Positions 1-8,339 of a stretch of 64,000 nucleotides of DNA are shown here, piece after piece (the first letter of the stretch is position 1; each line of letters opens with the position of its first letter). Under the pieces are notes generated by a model. The model did not search any database and was not told the DNA's origin. It saw only the letters and a program-made list of their open reading frames with translations. A program made the translations under genes and the position numbers. The stretch comes from Mesorhizobium sp. B2-1-1 (GTDB lineage Bacteria; Pseudomonadota; Alphaproteobacteria; Rhizobiales; Rhizobiaceae): contig NZ_CP083954.1 in the NCBI RefSeq assembly GCF_006442975.2, positions 4,409,501 to 4,473,500 of the forward strand. The letters are read 5' to 3'.

Positions 1-829
1 GGAGAAATTCCTGCCGCCGCTTTGCTCGGGCGAGCGCGTCGGCGCGCTGGCAATGTCGGAGCCCGGCGCCGGTTCTGACGTTGTCTCGCTCAAGCTGCGT
101 GCCGAAAAGCGCAATGACCGCTACGTGCTCAACGGCACCAAGATGTGGATCACCAACGGCCCGGACGCCGAGACGCTGGTGGTCTATGCCAAGACCGATC
201 CGGAGCGCCATGCGCGTGGTATCACCGCCTTCATCGTCGAAAAGGCCTTTGCCGGATTTTCGGTCGCGCAAAAGCTCGACAAGCTCGGCATGCGCGGCTC
301 CAACACCGGCGAACTGGTTTTCGATAATGTGGAGGTGCCGTTCGACAACGTGCTGCACGAGGAAGGGCGTGGCGTCGAGGTGCTGATGTCCGGTCTCGAC
401 TACGAGCGCACGGTGTTGGCCGGTGGCCCGATCGGCCTGATGGCCGCCTGCCTCGACGTCGCGGTCCCCTATGTGCATGAGCGCAAGCAGTTCGGCCAGG
501 CGATCGGGGAATTCCAGCTGGTGCAAGGCAAGCTCGCCGACATGTACACGACGATGAACGCCGCGCGCGCCTATGTCTACGCGGTCGCCGCCGCCTGCGA
601 CCGCGGCCAGACCACCCGCAAGGACGCCGCAGGCTGCATTCTGTTTGCCGCCGAAAAAGCAACGCAGATGACGCTTGACGCGCTCCAGCTTCTGGGCGGC
701 AACGGCTACATCAACGATTATCCGACCGGCCGGCTGCTGCGCGACGCCAAGCTCTACGAAATCGGTGCCGGCACCAGCGAAATCCGGCGATGGCTGATCG
801 GCCGCGAGATCATGGCAGAGGGGGTATAG
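1..829 (+). CDS. ivd: Isovaleryl-CoA dehydrogenase, 5'-truncated by the window edge
   Basis: Flavin enzyme of leucine catabolism that oxidises isovaleryl-CoA to 3-methylcrotonyl-CoA and hands electrons to ETF. The reading frame is open from base 2, so the N-terminal part lies outside the window; about 275 residues are visible. The acyl-CoA dehydrogenase signature MSEPGAGSD comes early, and [12 protein letters not shown] and the C-terminal GAGTSEIRR follow. The Glu in [12 protein letters not shown] matches the helix-G catalytic base that is particular to isovaleryl-CoA dehydrogenases, and the usual C-terminal catalytic Glu is replaced by Gly (IGAGTSE), which favours this substrate over straight-chain acyl-CoAs. 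The stop is one base before mccB, so the two form an operon that follows the pathway order. Confidence 0.93.
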   Translation, partial: EKFLPPLCSGERVGALAMSEPGAGSDVVSLKLRAEKRNDRYVLNGTKMWITNGPDAETLVVYAKTDPERHARGITAFIVEKAFAGFSVAQKLDKLGMRGSNTGELVFDNVEVPFDNVLHEEGRGVEVLMSGLDYERTVLAGGPIGLMAACLDVAVPYVHERKQFGQAIGEFQLVQGKLADMYTTMNAARAYVYAVAAACDRGQTTRKDAAGCILFAAEKATQMTLDALQLLGGNGYINDYPTGRLLRDAKLYEIGAGTSEIRRWLIGREIMAEGV

Positions 830-830
830 C

Positions 831-2438
831 ATGGCTGTCCTCCAGACCCAGATATCCCCTTCCTCCGATACCTTCCACACCAATGCCGAACGCATGCGGG
901 CGCTGGTCGGCGATATCGCCGAAAAGGCCGCGAGCGTCGAGCGCGGTGGCTCGGAAGAGGCGCGCGAGCGACACGTCGCGCGCGGCAAGCTGCTGCCGCG
1001 CGAGCGGCTGGCGCAATTGCTCGACACCGGGTCGCCCTTTCTCGAGATCGGCCAGTTCGCCGCATGGTCGATGTATGGCGAGGACATTCCCTCCGCCGGC
1101 ATCATCGCCGGTATCGGGCGCGTCGAAGGCACGGAAGTGATGGTCGTCGTCAATGACGCCACGGTGAAGGGCGGCACCTATTACCCGCTGACGGTGAAGA
1201 AGCATCTGCGCGCGCAGGAGATCGCGCTGCAGAACAATCTGCCTTGCGTCTACCTGGTCGACAGCGGCGGCGCCAACCTGCCCAACCAGGACGAGGTGTT
1301 TCCCGACCGCGAGCATTTCGGGCGCATATTCTACAACCAGGCCAACATGTCCGCCTCAGGCATCCCGCAGATCGCCTGCGTCATGGGTTCGTGCACGGCG
1401 GGCGGCGCCTATGTGCCGGCAATGTCGGACGAGACGATCATGGTGCGCAACCAGGCGACCATCTTCCTCGGCGGTCCCCCGCTGGTGAAGGCCGCCACCG
1501 GCGAGGATGTCAGCGCAGAGGATCTCGGCGGCGCCGACGTCCATACACGGCTCTCCGGCGTCGCCGACCACTACGCGCTCGACGACGAGCATGCGCTGGC
1601 CATCTGCCGGCGCATCATAAAGAACCTCAATCGGAACAAGACCGTAAGCCTTGCCGTCCAGAAACCGATTCCGCCGCTTCATCCGGCAGATGAGATCTAC
1701 GGCATCGTGCCGACGGATCTGCGCCAGCCCTATGACGTGCGCGAGGTGATCGCGCGCCTCGTCGACGGTTCGGAGTTCGACGAGTTCAAGCAGTATTACG
1801 GCACCACGCTCGTCACCGGCTTTGCCCATCTTCACGGCATGCCGGTCGGCATCATCGCCAACAATGGCGTGCTGTTTTCCGAAAGCGCGCTGAAGGGCGC
1901 GCATTTCATCGAGCTATGCTGCCAACGCAAGATTCCGCTGGTGTTCCTACAGAACATCACCGGTTTCATGGTGGGGCGCAAATATGAGGCAGGCGGCATC
2001 GCCAAGGACGGCGCCAAGCTGGTGATGGCAGTCGCCACCGCCCGCGTGCCCAAGGTCACCGTGATCATCGGCGGCTCGTTCGGCGCCGGCAATTACGGCA
2101 TGTGCGGGCGCGCCTATTCGCCCCGCTTCCTGTGGATGTGGCCGAACGCCCGCATTTCGGTGATGGGCGGCGAGCAGGCGGCGACGGTGCTGGCCATGGT
2201 CAAGCGCGAGGGCATCGAGCGCAAGGGCGGCGAATGGAGCGCCGAGGAAGAAGCGAAGTTCAGGAAGCCGATCCTGATGAAATACGAGCATGAAGGCCAC
2301 CCGCTTTATTCCTCCGCAAGGCTATGGGACGACGGCATCATCGATCCGGCCAGGACGCGCGAGGTCCTGGCGCTCAGCCTCTCGGCGGCGCTCAACGCGG
2401 AGAGCGAGGAAACGCGCTTCGGCGTGTTCAGGATGTGA
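831..2438 (+). CDS. mccB: Methylcrotonoyl-CoA carboxylase, carboxyltransferase (beta) subunit
   Basis: Transfers the carboxyl group from carboxybiotin to 3-methylcrotonyl-CoA, giving 3-methylglutaconyl-CoA. At 535 residues it has the normal size for the family. Two crotonase-like halves are visible: the first has the oxyanion-hole stretch [11 protein letters not shown] at residues 187-197, and the second has [18 protein letters not shown] at about 415-432. It starts one base after the dehydrogenase stop. Its own stop TGA at 2436-2438 is followed one base later by the ATG of the macro-domain gene. The pairing with isovaleryl-CoA dehydrogenase and the biotin-carboxylase subunit makes methylcrotonyl-CoA more likely than propionyl-CoA or geranyl-CoA as substrate. 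Confidence 0.96.
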   Translation: MAVLQTQISPSSDTFHTNAERMRALVGDIAEKAASVERGGSEEARERHVARGKLLPRERLAQLLDTGSPFLEIGQFAAWSMYGEDIPSAGIIAGIGRVEGTEVMVVVNDATVKGGTYYPLTVKKHLRAQEIALQNNLPCVYLVDSGGANLPNQDEVFPDREHFGRIFYNQANMSASGIPQIACVMGSCTAGGAYVPAMSDETIMVRNQATIFLGGPPLVKAATGEDVSAEDLGGADVHTRLSGVADHYALDDEHALAICRRIIKNLNRNKTVSLAVQKPIPPLHPADEIYGIVPTDLRQPYDVREVIARLVDGSEFDEFKQYYGTTLVTGFAHLHGMPVGIIANNGVLFSESALKGAHFIELCCQRKIPLVFLQNITGFMVGRKYEAGGIAKDGAKLVMAVATARVPKVTVIIGGSFGAGNYGMCGRAYSPRFLWMWPNARISVMGGEQAATVLAMVKREGIERKGGEWSAEEEAKFRKPILMKYEHEGHPLYSSARLWDDGIIDPARTREVLALSLSAALNAESEETRFGVFRM

Positions 2439-2439
2439 G

Positions 2440-3003
2440 ATGGGCGAGGTGCAAGGCAGGATCCGCATTCACTTCGGCGACATCACCAAGCTGGATGTCG
2501 ACGTCATCGTCAACGCGGCCAATTCCTCGCTGCTCGGCGGCGGCGGGGTCGACGGCGCCATTCACCGGGCGGCGGGGCCGGACCTCCTCGCCGAATGCCG
2601 CACGCTCAACGGCTGCAAGACCGGGGATGCGAAGCTGACCAGGGGCTATCGGCTGCCGGCCCGCTACGTCATCCATACGGTCGGTCCGATCTGGCAGGGC
2701 GGCGGCAAGGGCGAGGCGGAGTTGCTCGCCTCCTGCTATCGGCGTTCGCTCGAAATCGCCGCCGAGAAGGAATGCCGCTCGGTCGCCTTTCCGGCGATCT
2801 CGACGGGCATCTACCGCTATCCGAGGGATGAGGCGGCAGCAATTGCAGTCGGCGCCGTAAATAGCTTCTTGAGCCGAAATACGACGCCGCAGACCGTCAT
2901 CTTCTGCTGCTTCGACGAACAAATGGCCGAACTATACCGTGAGGCCGTTGCTTCCTCGAGGCGAACGCAGTCTACGGAGGTTTCATGTTCACAAAGATCC
3001 TGA
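2440..3003 (+). CDS. Macro-domain ADP-ribose-binding protein inside the mcc operon
   Basis: A single-domain macro protein of 187 residues, probably a deacetylase of O-acetyl-ADP-ribose or a hydrolase of ADP-ribosyl esters in the cytosol. Seen in the sequence: NAAN at residues 25-28, the ligand-loop motif [14 protein letters not shown] at 33-46, and [12 protein letters not shown] near 122-133. These match the YmdB/MacroD-type class. The ATG at 2440 is chosen because it lies one base after the mccB stop; the frame is open further upstream but would overlap mccB by 150 bases. The 3' end overlaps mccA by 19 bases, so it is translated with the carboxylase genes. Its role next to leucine breakdown is unknown. 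One possibility is handling of acyl-ADP-ribose formed by sirtuins from branched acyl groups, which is inference. Confidence 0.88.
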   Translation: MGEVQGRIRIHFGDITKLDVDVIVNAANSSLLGGGGVDGAIHRAAGPDLLAECRTLNGCKTGDAKLTRGYRLPARYVIHTVGPIWQGGGKGEAELLASCYRRSLEIAAEKECRSVAFPAISTGIYRYPRDEAAAIAVGAVNSFLSRNTTPQTVIFCCFDEQMAELYREAVASSRRTQSTEVSCSQRS

Positions 3004-4946
3004 TCGCCAACCGAGGCGAGATCGCATGCCGGGTGATCCGCACGGCGCGCAGGATGGGGGTGCGCACGGTTGCCGTCTATTCCGATGCCGATGCGAAATC
3101 CCTGCATGTCGAGATGGCCGACGAGGCGGTACATATCGGTGCTTCGCCTGTCAGCGACAGCTATCTGCGCGGCGACAAGATCGTCGCGGCCGCCTTGGCG
3201 ACAGGCTCGCAAGCCGTTCATCCCGGCTATGGCTTCCTGTCGGAAAATCCTGATTTCGTCGACCAGGTGGCGGCCGCGGGGCTCACCTTCATCGGCCCGT
3301 CGGCGGCCTCTATCCGCGCCATGGGGCTGAAGGATGCCGCCAAACGGCTGATGGAAAAGGCCGGCGTGCCCGTCGTGCCGGGCTACCATGGCGAGGCGCA
3401 GGAGATCGTGATCCTGGCCTCCAAGGCACGCGAAATCGGCTACCCCGTGCTGATCAAGGCGCGGGCCGGCGGCGGCGGCAAGGGAATGCGCCGGGTCGAG
3501 CACCCCGATGAGTTCTCCGAAGCGCTGTCCAGCGCACGACGCGAGGCGAAATCCGCTTTTGGCGACGACCGTGTACTGGTGGAAAAATATATCGACAAAC
3601 CGCGCCACATCGAGGTGCAGGTTTTCGGCGACAATTTCGGCAATGCCGTCCATCTGTTCGAACGCGACTGCTCGGCGCAGCGACGCCATCAGAAGGTTAT
3701 CGAGGAAGCCCCCGCCCCCGGCATGACCGAGGCGTTACGCAAGGCGATGACCGAGGCGGCGGTGAAGGCCGCCAAGGCGATCAGCTACTGCGGTGCCGGC
3801 ACCATCGAATTCATCGTCGATGCCTCGCAAGGCCTGACGCCTGACCGCTTCTGGTTCATGGAGATGAACACGAGGTTGCAGGTCGAGCACCCGGTCACCG
3901 AGATGGTCACCGGCACTGATCTGGTAGAATGGCAGTTGCGGGTCGCATCCGGCGAGAAGCTGCCGAAAACGCAAGGCGAGATAAAGCTAGCCGGCCACGC
4001 CTTCGAGGCGCGCCTCTATGCCGAGGATGCCGCAAGGGAGTTTCTGCCTGCGACCGGCACGCTGCATCATCTGAAATTTCCCGACATGGTTCCCCAAGGG
4101 GCCGCCATGCGTGTCGAAACCGGGGTGCGGGCCGGCGACGCCATTTCTCCCTATTATGATCCGATGATCGCCAAGCTGGTGGTGCATGGCGGGGACAGGC
4201 CGGCTGCGCTGGAGGCACTCGGCGCGGCGCTTGCGCGAACCGAAGTCGCCGGTTCGATCGTCAATACCGCCTTCCTCGCCGCGCTGGTGACCGATCCGGA
4301 CTTTTCGGCGGGCGACGTCGATACCGGCCTGATAGGCCGCCACCAGCAGGCGCTGACCGAGATTGCGCCGCCGAGCGGCGAAACGGTCGCGGCCGCGGCC
4401 ATAGCGGCCTCCGGGGCGGGCGCGCTGCCGGCATCGGACGATCCATGGTCGTCGCTTGCCGGCTACACGCATTTCCATGGCATGGCACGACAGATCCGGC
4501 TGAAGTTTGGCGAGGACGATATTCTGGCAAGGGTTTCGGTACGACCAGACCGGCGTTCCCAGGTGACGCTCCATGCACCCTATGACAGCGCCAATTCGCA
4601 TGACCTTCGCGCCGTTCCTCGCCTCGCCCGCTGGCCAGGCCACATCACGATATTCGAAGGCGCGGCCGGCTATACGTTCGCGGTGCCGGACCCGTTGGCC
4701 AGAGGCGATGATGCGGCGGCGGCGTCAGGCAGTTTGCGCGCGCCGATGCCGGGACTGGTCAAGCTTGTGCGGGCGACAAAGGGCGATACGGTGATGAAGG
4801 GGCAACCGCTGCTTATTCTCGAGGCGATGAAGATGGAGCACACCATCGCCGCGCCCCATGATGGCGTGATCGCCGAGATCGCCACCGAGGGCGCGCAGGT
4901 TACCGACGGCACTGTGCTGGTGCGGTTCGAGGATATGCAAGGCTGA
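2985..4946 (+). CDS. mccA: Methylcrotonoyl-CoA carboxylase, biotin carboxylase (alpha) subunit
   Basis: Carboxylates biotin with ATP and bicarbonate and carries it to MccB. At 653 residues it shows the full order of domains: an N-terminal biotin-carboxylase fold ([14 protein letters not shown] at 4-17), ATP-grasp with glycine loop AGGGGKGM at 161-168, the [15 protein letters not shown] active-site stretch near 290-304, and a C-terminal biotinyl domain with EAMKMEH at 613-619, where Lys616 is the biotinylation site. A GGAGG Shine-Dalgarno at 2976-2980 precedes the ATG. The gene starts inside the macro-domain gene. It appears to end the operon, as a strong hairpin follows about 105 bases later. 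3-Methylglutaconyl-CoA hydratase and HMG-CoA lyase genes are not in the window. Confidence 0.97.
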   Translation: MFTKILIANRGEIACRVIRTARRMGVRTVAVYSDADAKSLHVEMADEAVHIGASPVSDSYLRGDKIVAAALATGSQAVHPGYGFLSENPDFVDQVAAAGLTFIGPSAASIRAMGLKDAAKRLMEKAGVPVVPGYHGEAQEIVILASKAREIGYPVLIKARAGGGGKGMRRVEHPDEFSEALSSARREAKSAFGDDRVLVEKYIDKPRHIEVQVFGDNFGNAVHLFERDCSAQRRHQKVIEEAPAPGMTEALRKAMTEAAVKAAKAISYCGAGTIEFIVDASQGLTPDRFWFMEMNTRLQVEHPVTEMVTGTDLVEWQLRVASGEKLPKTQGEIKLAGHAFEARLYAEDAAREFLPATGTLHHLKFPDMVPQGAAMRVETGVRAGDAISPYYDPMIAKLVVHGGDRPAALEALGAALARTEVAGSIVNTAFLAALVTDPDFSAGDVDTGLIGRHQQALTEIAPPSGETVAAAAIAASGAGALPASDDPWSSLAGYTHFHGMARQIRLKFGEDDILARVSVRPDRRSQVTLHAPYDSANSHDLRAVPRLARWPGHITIFEGAAGYTFAVPDPLARGDDAAAASGSLRAPMPGLVKLVRATKGDTVMKGQPLLILEAMKMEHTIAAPHDGVIAEIATEGAQVTDGTVLVRFEDMQG

Positions 4947-5051
4947 CAGCCTCGCTGCCGGACGCCAAGCGTCCCTGTCCTGCCGGACAGAGAGAGGCGC
5001 CGTAGAATGTCGACCGCCGTTATATGTCCATGGCAAGACACACAGGCAGAA

Positions 5052-5084
5052 ATGAAATGGCCGGGACGAGCCCGGCCATTTCAT
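5052..5084. terminator. Bidirectional terminator hairpin between mccA and the Liv-type binding protein gene
   Basis: A perfect 14-bp inverted repeat (left arm ATGAAATGGCCGGG, right arm CCCGGCCATTTCAT) with a 5-base loop ACGAG. The A/T-rich outer ends supply short U tracts on both strands. It lies between two convergent genes, so it probably terminates both. Confidence 0.8.
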
Positions 5085-5099
5085 CGATATAGGCAGCGA

Positions 5100-6221
5100 T
5101 TACGGCTGGATCGGCGCATACTTGCCGTCGTGCCACTGGTTGATGTCGTAGCTGGCGTTCTTGAGGTCGCCCTTCTCGTCGAAGGTGACATTGCCGACAA
5201 CCGTGCTGATTGGCTGCCCGTTCTTCAGCGCCTCGGCGACCTTGGCCGGATCATCGCTGCCGGCACGCTTGATGCCTTCCGCAAAGGCCTGGATCGTGGC
5301 GTAGGAGAATAGCGTGAAGCCTTCCGGCACGAAACCGCCGGCTTTGATCTTCTCGACGGCTGCCTTGGCTTCCGGCTTTGCCTGAGGATCCGACGGGAAG
5401 ACGAACATGGTCCCTTCGCCGGCCGGGCCGGCAACCTGCCAGAATTCCGGCGAGGCTATCGAATCCGGCATGATCAGCTGGAACTTGATGCCCTGTTCCG
5501 CCGACTGGCGCAGGATCAGGCCAGCCTCCGGGTGGTAACCGCCGAAATAGACAACGTCGGCCTTGAGGTCCTTGAGCTTGGTGACGAGCGCCGAATAGTC
5601 CTTTTCGCCGGCATTGATGCCTTCATAGTCCACTTCCTTCAGGCCGCCGGCATTCATCGTGGCCTTGACCGCATCGGCAACGCCCTGACCGTAGGCACTC
5701 TTGTCATGCAGGATGACGACGTTCTTGCCGGCATACTTCTTCGCGATCCAGGGGCCGATGAAGGCACCCTGCGCATCGTCACGCGTATAGAGGCGCATGA
5801 TCGTCGGCCAGCCGGCCTTCGCTGCGGCGTCGGTCAGCACCGGGTTCGAGGAGGCCGGGCTCATCATCAGGGCACCGGCTTCGGCATAGACGGCGGAAGC
5901 CGGAATGCTCGAACCCGAGCAAGCGTGGCCGTCGATGAACTTGACGCCATTGGCGACGATACGGTTGGCGACCGAAACCGCCTGCTTCGGGTCGCACTGG
6001 TCATCCTCGATATCGAGCTTGATCTGGCGACCGTCGACACCGCCGGCAGCATTGATCGCGTCGGCGGCAGCCTGCGCGCCCTGCTTGAACTGATCGCCAA
6101 TGGTGGCGAGCTGTCCGGTCATCGGACCGACCACCGAAAAGGTGATGTCGTCGGCATAGGCGACCGGCGCGCTCATCATCAGGCCGAAAATGGCCGCGTT
6201 CAAAATACTTAATTTTTTCAT
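5100..6221 (-). CDS. Branched-chain amino-acid ABC transporter substrate-binding protein (Liv type)
   Basis: Periplasmic type I binding protein of the LivJ/LivK family, 373 residues. A signal peptide (MKKLSILNAAIFGLMMSAP through VAYA) is followed by the family start DDITFSVVGPMTGQLATIGD, and the sequence contains ANGVKFIDGHACSGSS and a DKSAYGQGVADAVK segment typical of this fold. The ATG at 6221 is chosen because GGAGGAG lies 7 to 13 bases upstream and the signal peptide begins there; a longer frame to 6293 adds a basic, non-signal extension. No permease or ATPase genes are beside it, so it must borrow a transporter. It converges on the leucine-catabolism operon, which suggests but does not prove that leucine or related amino acids are its ligands. 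Confidence 0.93.
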   Translation of the reverse strand: MKKLSILNAAIFGLMMSAPVAYADDITFSVVGPMTGQLATIGDQFKQGAQAAADAINAAGGVDGRQIKLDIEDDQCDPKQAVSVANRIVANGVKFIDGHACSGSSIPASAVYAEAGALMMSPASSNPVLTDAAAKAGWPTIMRLYTRDDAQGAFIGPWIAKKYAGKNVVILHDKSAYGQGVADAVKATMNAGGLKEVDYEGINAGEKDYSALVTKLKDLKADVVYFGGYHPEAGLILRQSAEQGIKFQLIMPDSIASPEFWQVAGPAGEGTMFVFPSDPQAKPEAKAAVEKIKAGGFVPEGFTLFSYATIQAFAEGIKRAGSDDPAKVAEALKNGQPISTVVGNVTFDEKGDLKNASYDINQWHDGKYAPIQP

Positions 6222-6619
6222 TGCGGTATGACTCCTCCACTCACGCGCGGCCGCCCCGGCCACGCTTCTTCCAGAGAGGCCGGACAATTTCATCCTTCGT
6301 GTGGCCTGTCTAGGCGCATTGGCGGCGCTCGATTAGGCCTGCGGAGCATCTCTGGAGCAAAAAGGCAAAAGCCGCGCCGGCCTTGTTCCGGCCGGTCGCG
6401 GCTTTGCCTGTCGAGCTGTTTCTCAAGCGCCCCCGCACTCGAACCCAACTCGCCTTCCCTGTCTTCCTGCTGGCCCTGATCTTTCCGAAACCGGATCATG
6501 GCCGCCGCGCCGCTGGCCCTGTCGGGCGTGCCGCGTTCTTGGTTTTGTCACGTGGCCGTCTTACCGCGGCCTTGTCCTTGCCTGGCGGACCAGAAGGCCG
6601 CCCTGCCTTATCTCTAAAT
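6222..6619. other. Intergenic region with a minus-strand hairpin and ambiguous small frames
   Basis: About 400 bases. The part next to 6222 should carry the promoter and Shine-Dalgarno of the binding-protein gene. The middle holds the hairpin described separately. Between about 6500 and 6625 the minus strand has an uninterrupted Lys/Arg/Pro-rich frame directly behind the stop of the Sel1-like gene but with no start codon, and a second short frame follows it. Neither is convincing as a gene. Confidence 0.4.
6363..6409 (-). terminator. Rho-independent terminator, minus strand
   Basis: A stem of about 20 bp (left AGGCAAAAGCCGCGCCGGCC, right GGCCGGTCGCGGCTTTGCCT) with one bulged base on each side and a short loop. 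Read on the minus strand it is followed by TTTTT (complement of 6359-6363). It would end the transcript that includes the Sel1-like gene about 210 bases upstream. Confidence 0.6.
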
Positions 6620-6886
6620 TCAGTGCATCGTCATCCATTCGCGGGCTTCGCGCAGCGCCTTGGCGATCTCGACCTTCGACATCGCAGCCGACAGTTCCGA
6701 ACGCAATTCCGCAGCGCGGGCCGAACCCTTGATCGCGGCGATGTTGAACCATTTGTGGGCGGCGACGACATCGGTCTCGCAATCGCGGCCCGTCGCATAC
6801 ATCATCCCCAGTTCGAAAAGAATGTCGGCCTGGGCAGTTGCCCCCATGGCGCCGAAGCCTGCTTCAAGCATTTCAAAACGTGCCAT
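6620..6886 (-). CDS. Small Sel1-repeat-like protein
   Basis: A protein of 88 residues with no signal peptide. It contains one Sel1/TPR-like helical hairpin: ILFELGMMYATGRD at about 22-35 and AAHKWFNIAAIKGSARAAEL at about 42-61. The spacing of Leu, Gly, Tyr, Ala and Trp fits the Sel1 consensus. The first two helices begin only 20 residues in, so this is a minimal solenoid, probably a protein-binding adaptor. A possible Shine-Dalgarno (AGAGGA) lies about 8 bases before the ATG. No partner can be read from the neighbours. Confidence 0.72.
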   Translation of the reverse strand: MARFEMLEAGFGAMGATAQADILFELGMMYATGRDCETDVVAAHKWFNIAAIKGSARAAELRSELSAAMSKVEIAKALREAREWMTMH

Positions 6887-7331
6887 TTTTCAATCCTCTC
6901 TTCCGGCCCTGTCTGGCTCCCGAGAGCTGCCTCCGTTTGTCTGCCCGGGCTGCTCTTTCGATGCTTTCGAGAATGCCGCTCAGGCTTGAATCCGTCGTTA
7001 AATGGCGTGCTTAATTTGAGGAAAACAAAGCTAAAACAATAGGTAAACGTGGAAATTCGTTAAGGATACAAAGCCAGCGATTCAGCCGGATAGCGCCAAA
7101 TTTGACGACAATTTTCGCGGGCGGAATCAACACTCTGCTAACCACGCGAAACAAACGCCGCGCATGCATGCATTCATTTCCCTGCCGACATTGCTTCCGT
7201 CGGCGCATCTGAATTGCCAAAGCTTCCGCTGCGGCACCGCTTTTGTTTTGCAGGGAGCTGGATTAGCTTACGTTTGCGTAAGCGGCAGACCGGCGAGGCG
7301 TAGCCTCCTGCCGGTATCCAAGGGAGGAAAG
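6887..7331. other. Divergent intergenic region upstream of the Sel1-like and DUF2147 genes
   Basis: About 445 bases. The stretch 7000-7140 is much richer in A and T than its surroundings and probably holds promoters for both flanking genes. A perfect inverted repeat at 7266-7283 is listed separately. I see no convincing gene in any frame. Confidence 0.5.
7266..7283. promoter_or_regulatory. Palindromic candidate operator upstream of the DUF2147 gene
   Basis: GCTTACGTTTGCGTAAGC: two perfect 7-base arms around a 4-base centre, about 50 bases before the DUF2147 start. The short arms, A/T-rich outer edge and lack of a T tract suggest a protein-binding site rather than a terminator. A MerR-family regulator of the LiuR type is a guess based on general similarity to TTACG/CGTAA palindromes. 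Confidence 0.35.
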
Positions 7332-7673
7332 ATGTTTCGAAAAGCAAGCCTGGCCCTGGCGGCCACTTTGATCCTGACCGGTCTGGCCTGGGCCGATCCG
7401 ATCGAGGGAAACTGGAAGACGCAGGCCGGCGATACCGCGGCCATCGGGGGCTCGGGTTCATTTTCCATCACGCTGAAGTCTGGCAAATATGCCGGCAAGA
7501 CCATCGGTTCGCTCAAGGCGTCCGGCGACAACAAATACACCGGCAACATAACCGACCCGGCAAACGACAAGACCTACTCCGGCAAGGCGACACTGTCGGG
7601 CACCTCGCTGAAAATGAGCGGCTGCGTGCTCGGCGGGCTGATCTGCAAGAGCCAGACCTGGCACAAGCTCTGA
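7332..7673 (+). CDS. DUF2147 family exported protein
   Basis: A protein of 113 residues with a Sec signal peptide (hydrophobic core LALAATLILTGLAWA, cleavage before DPIEGNW). The start of the mature protein, DPIEGNWKT, and the closing LSGCxLGGxxCxxQTW-like pattern (SGCVLGGLICKSQTWHKL) are typical of DUF2147, a small periplasmic beta-barrel family of unknown function. Two C-terminal cysteines could form a disulfide. The ATG at 7332 follows AGGGAGGAAAG closely; an upstream in-frame start is less likely because it would put 56 residues before the signal peptide. A hairpin follows the stop. Confidence 0.86.
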   Translation: MFRKASLALAATLILTGLAWADPIEGNWKTQAGDTAAIGGSGSFSITLKSGKYAGKTIGSLKASGDNKYTGNITDPANDKTYSGKATLSGTSLKMSGCVLGGLICKSQTWHKL

Positions 7674-7690
7674 TCGACCCCATCCTTGCG

Positions 7691-7726
7691 ACATGAAAAC
7701 GGGGCCGGCAGGCCCCGTTTTCATGT
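7691..7726 (+). terminator. Hairpin terminator after the DUF2147 gene
   Basis: A perfect 16-bp inverted repeat (ACATGAAAACGGGGCC and its complement) with loop GGCA, 17 bases after the stop codon. The U run is inside the stem (GTTTTC) rather than after it, so efficiency is uncertain. Confidence 0.6.
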
Positions 7727-8339
7727 CATGATCCTGGCGTGCTGTGCCGGCGGCCATGCTCCTTATGGCCAGCGCCGCCTCAAAACCCATCAACCAATTT
7801 GAACGGCAGATGAACGCCGGCATCAGAGCCGGTTCAGTCGTGCCCGGGCATTCTCCTGCGTGTTGAAGGAGACACGACCAATGCTCGCTCACCATCGTCT
7901 GCCTGCTGGTGAGCCTGTTTGGAATGTTCTTCGCCATCCTCGTCGCCGAAGCGGGCCGTTCGGCCCGTTCCTGGGACGAGGCCAGTTCCAGAACCTGCCG
8001 CCTCGCCTGCCCGACCACCCTTCGCCCCTGAGACAGAAACCAAAGACCTGACCAACCACAAGACCTCGAAAGAAAAGCAAAGACCATGAACCGCATCGCC
8101 GCCAATCTCTTCAAAACCGTTCGGCTTCTGCCGCGGGCGGCGCTCATCCTGGCGTTTCTTGCCGCACCGGTCCTGGCCGTGCCGATGATGCGTACCGATG
8201 CCGGGTCCACGATCGACGCGCCAGCACTGAAGAAATCCGGCGTCGGTTTCGTGCTGCTGGTCAGCCTGCAGCGCGGATAAATTGCGCCTTCGATCGGGAC
8301 ACCCCTCCCAACCGCCTATCCAAATCTCTATATTGAGCC
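7727..8339. other. Region between DUF2147 and AMP nucleosidase genes with possibly broken small membrane gene
   Basis: About 610 bases without a firm gene. AGGAG at 7866-7870 lies 10 bases before an ATG at 7881, but that frame gives a Pro/Arg-rich peptide. The next frame (open 7867-8031) encodes a hydrophobic segment, IVCLLVSLFGMFFAILVAE, without a well-placed start codon. This is what a one-base indel in a small membrane-protein gene would look like. A second small frame at 8086-8280 is listed separately. Confidence 0.35.
8086..8280 (+). CDS. Possible small exported hypothetical protein
   Basis: A frame of 64 codons. Residues 1-32 look like a signal peptide (basic N-terminus, then AALILAFLAAPVLA), and the rest has no recognisable domain and ends in a second hydrophobic stretch. 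The ribosome-binding site is weak (GAAAG, about 12 bases upstream). I do not recognise a family and it may not be expressed. Confidence 0.25.
   Translation: MNRIAANLFKTVRLLPRAALILAFLAAPVLAVPMMRTDAGSTIDAPALKKSGVGFVLLVSLQRG

Noticed and set aside
6290..6499. Small minus-strand frame of 69 codons
   Set aside because: It runs through the strong hairpin terminator at 6363-6409 and has no recognisable feature.
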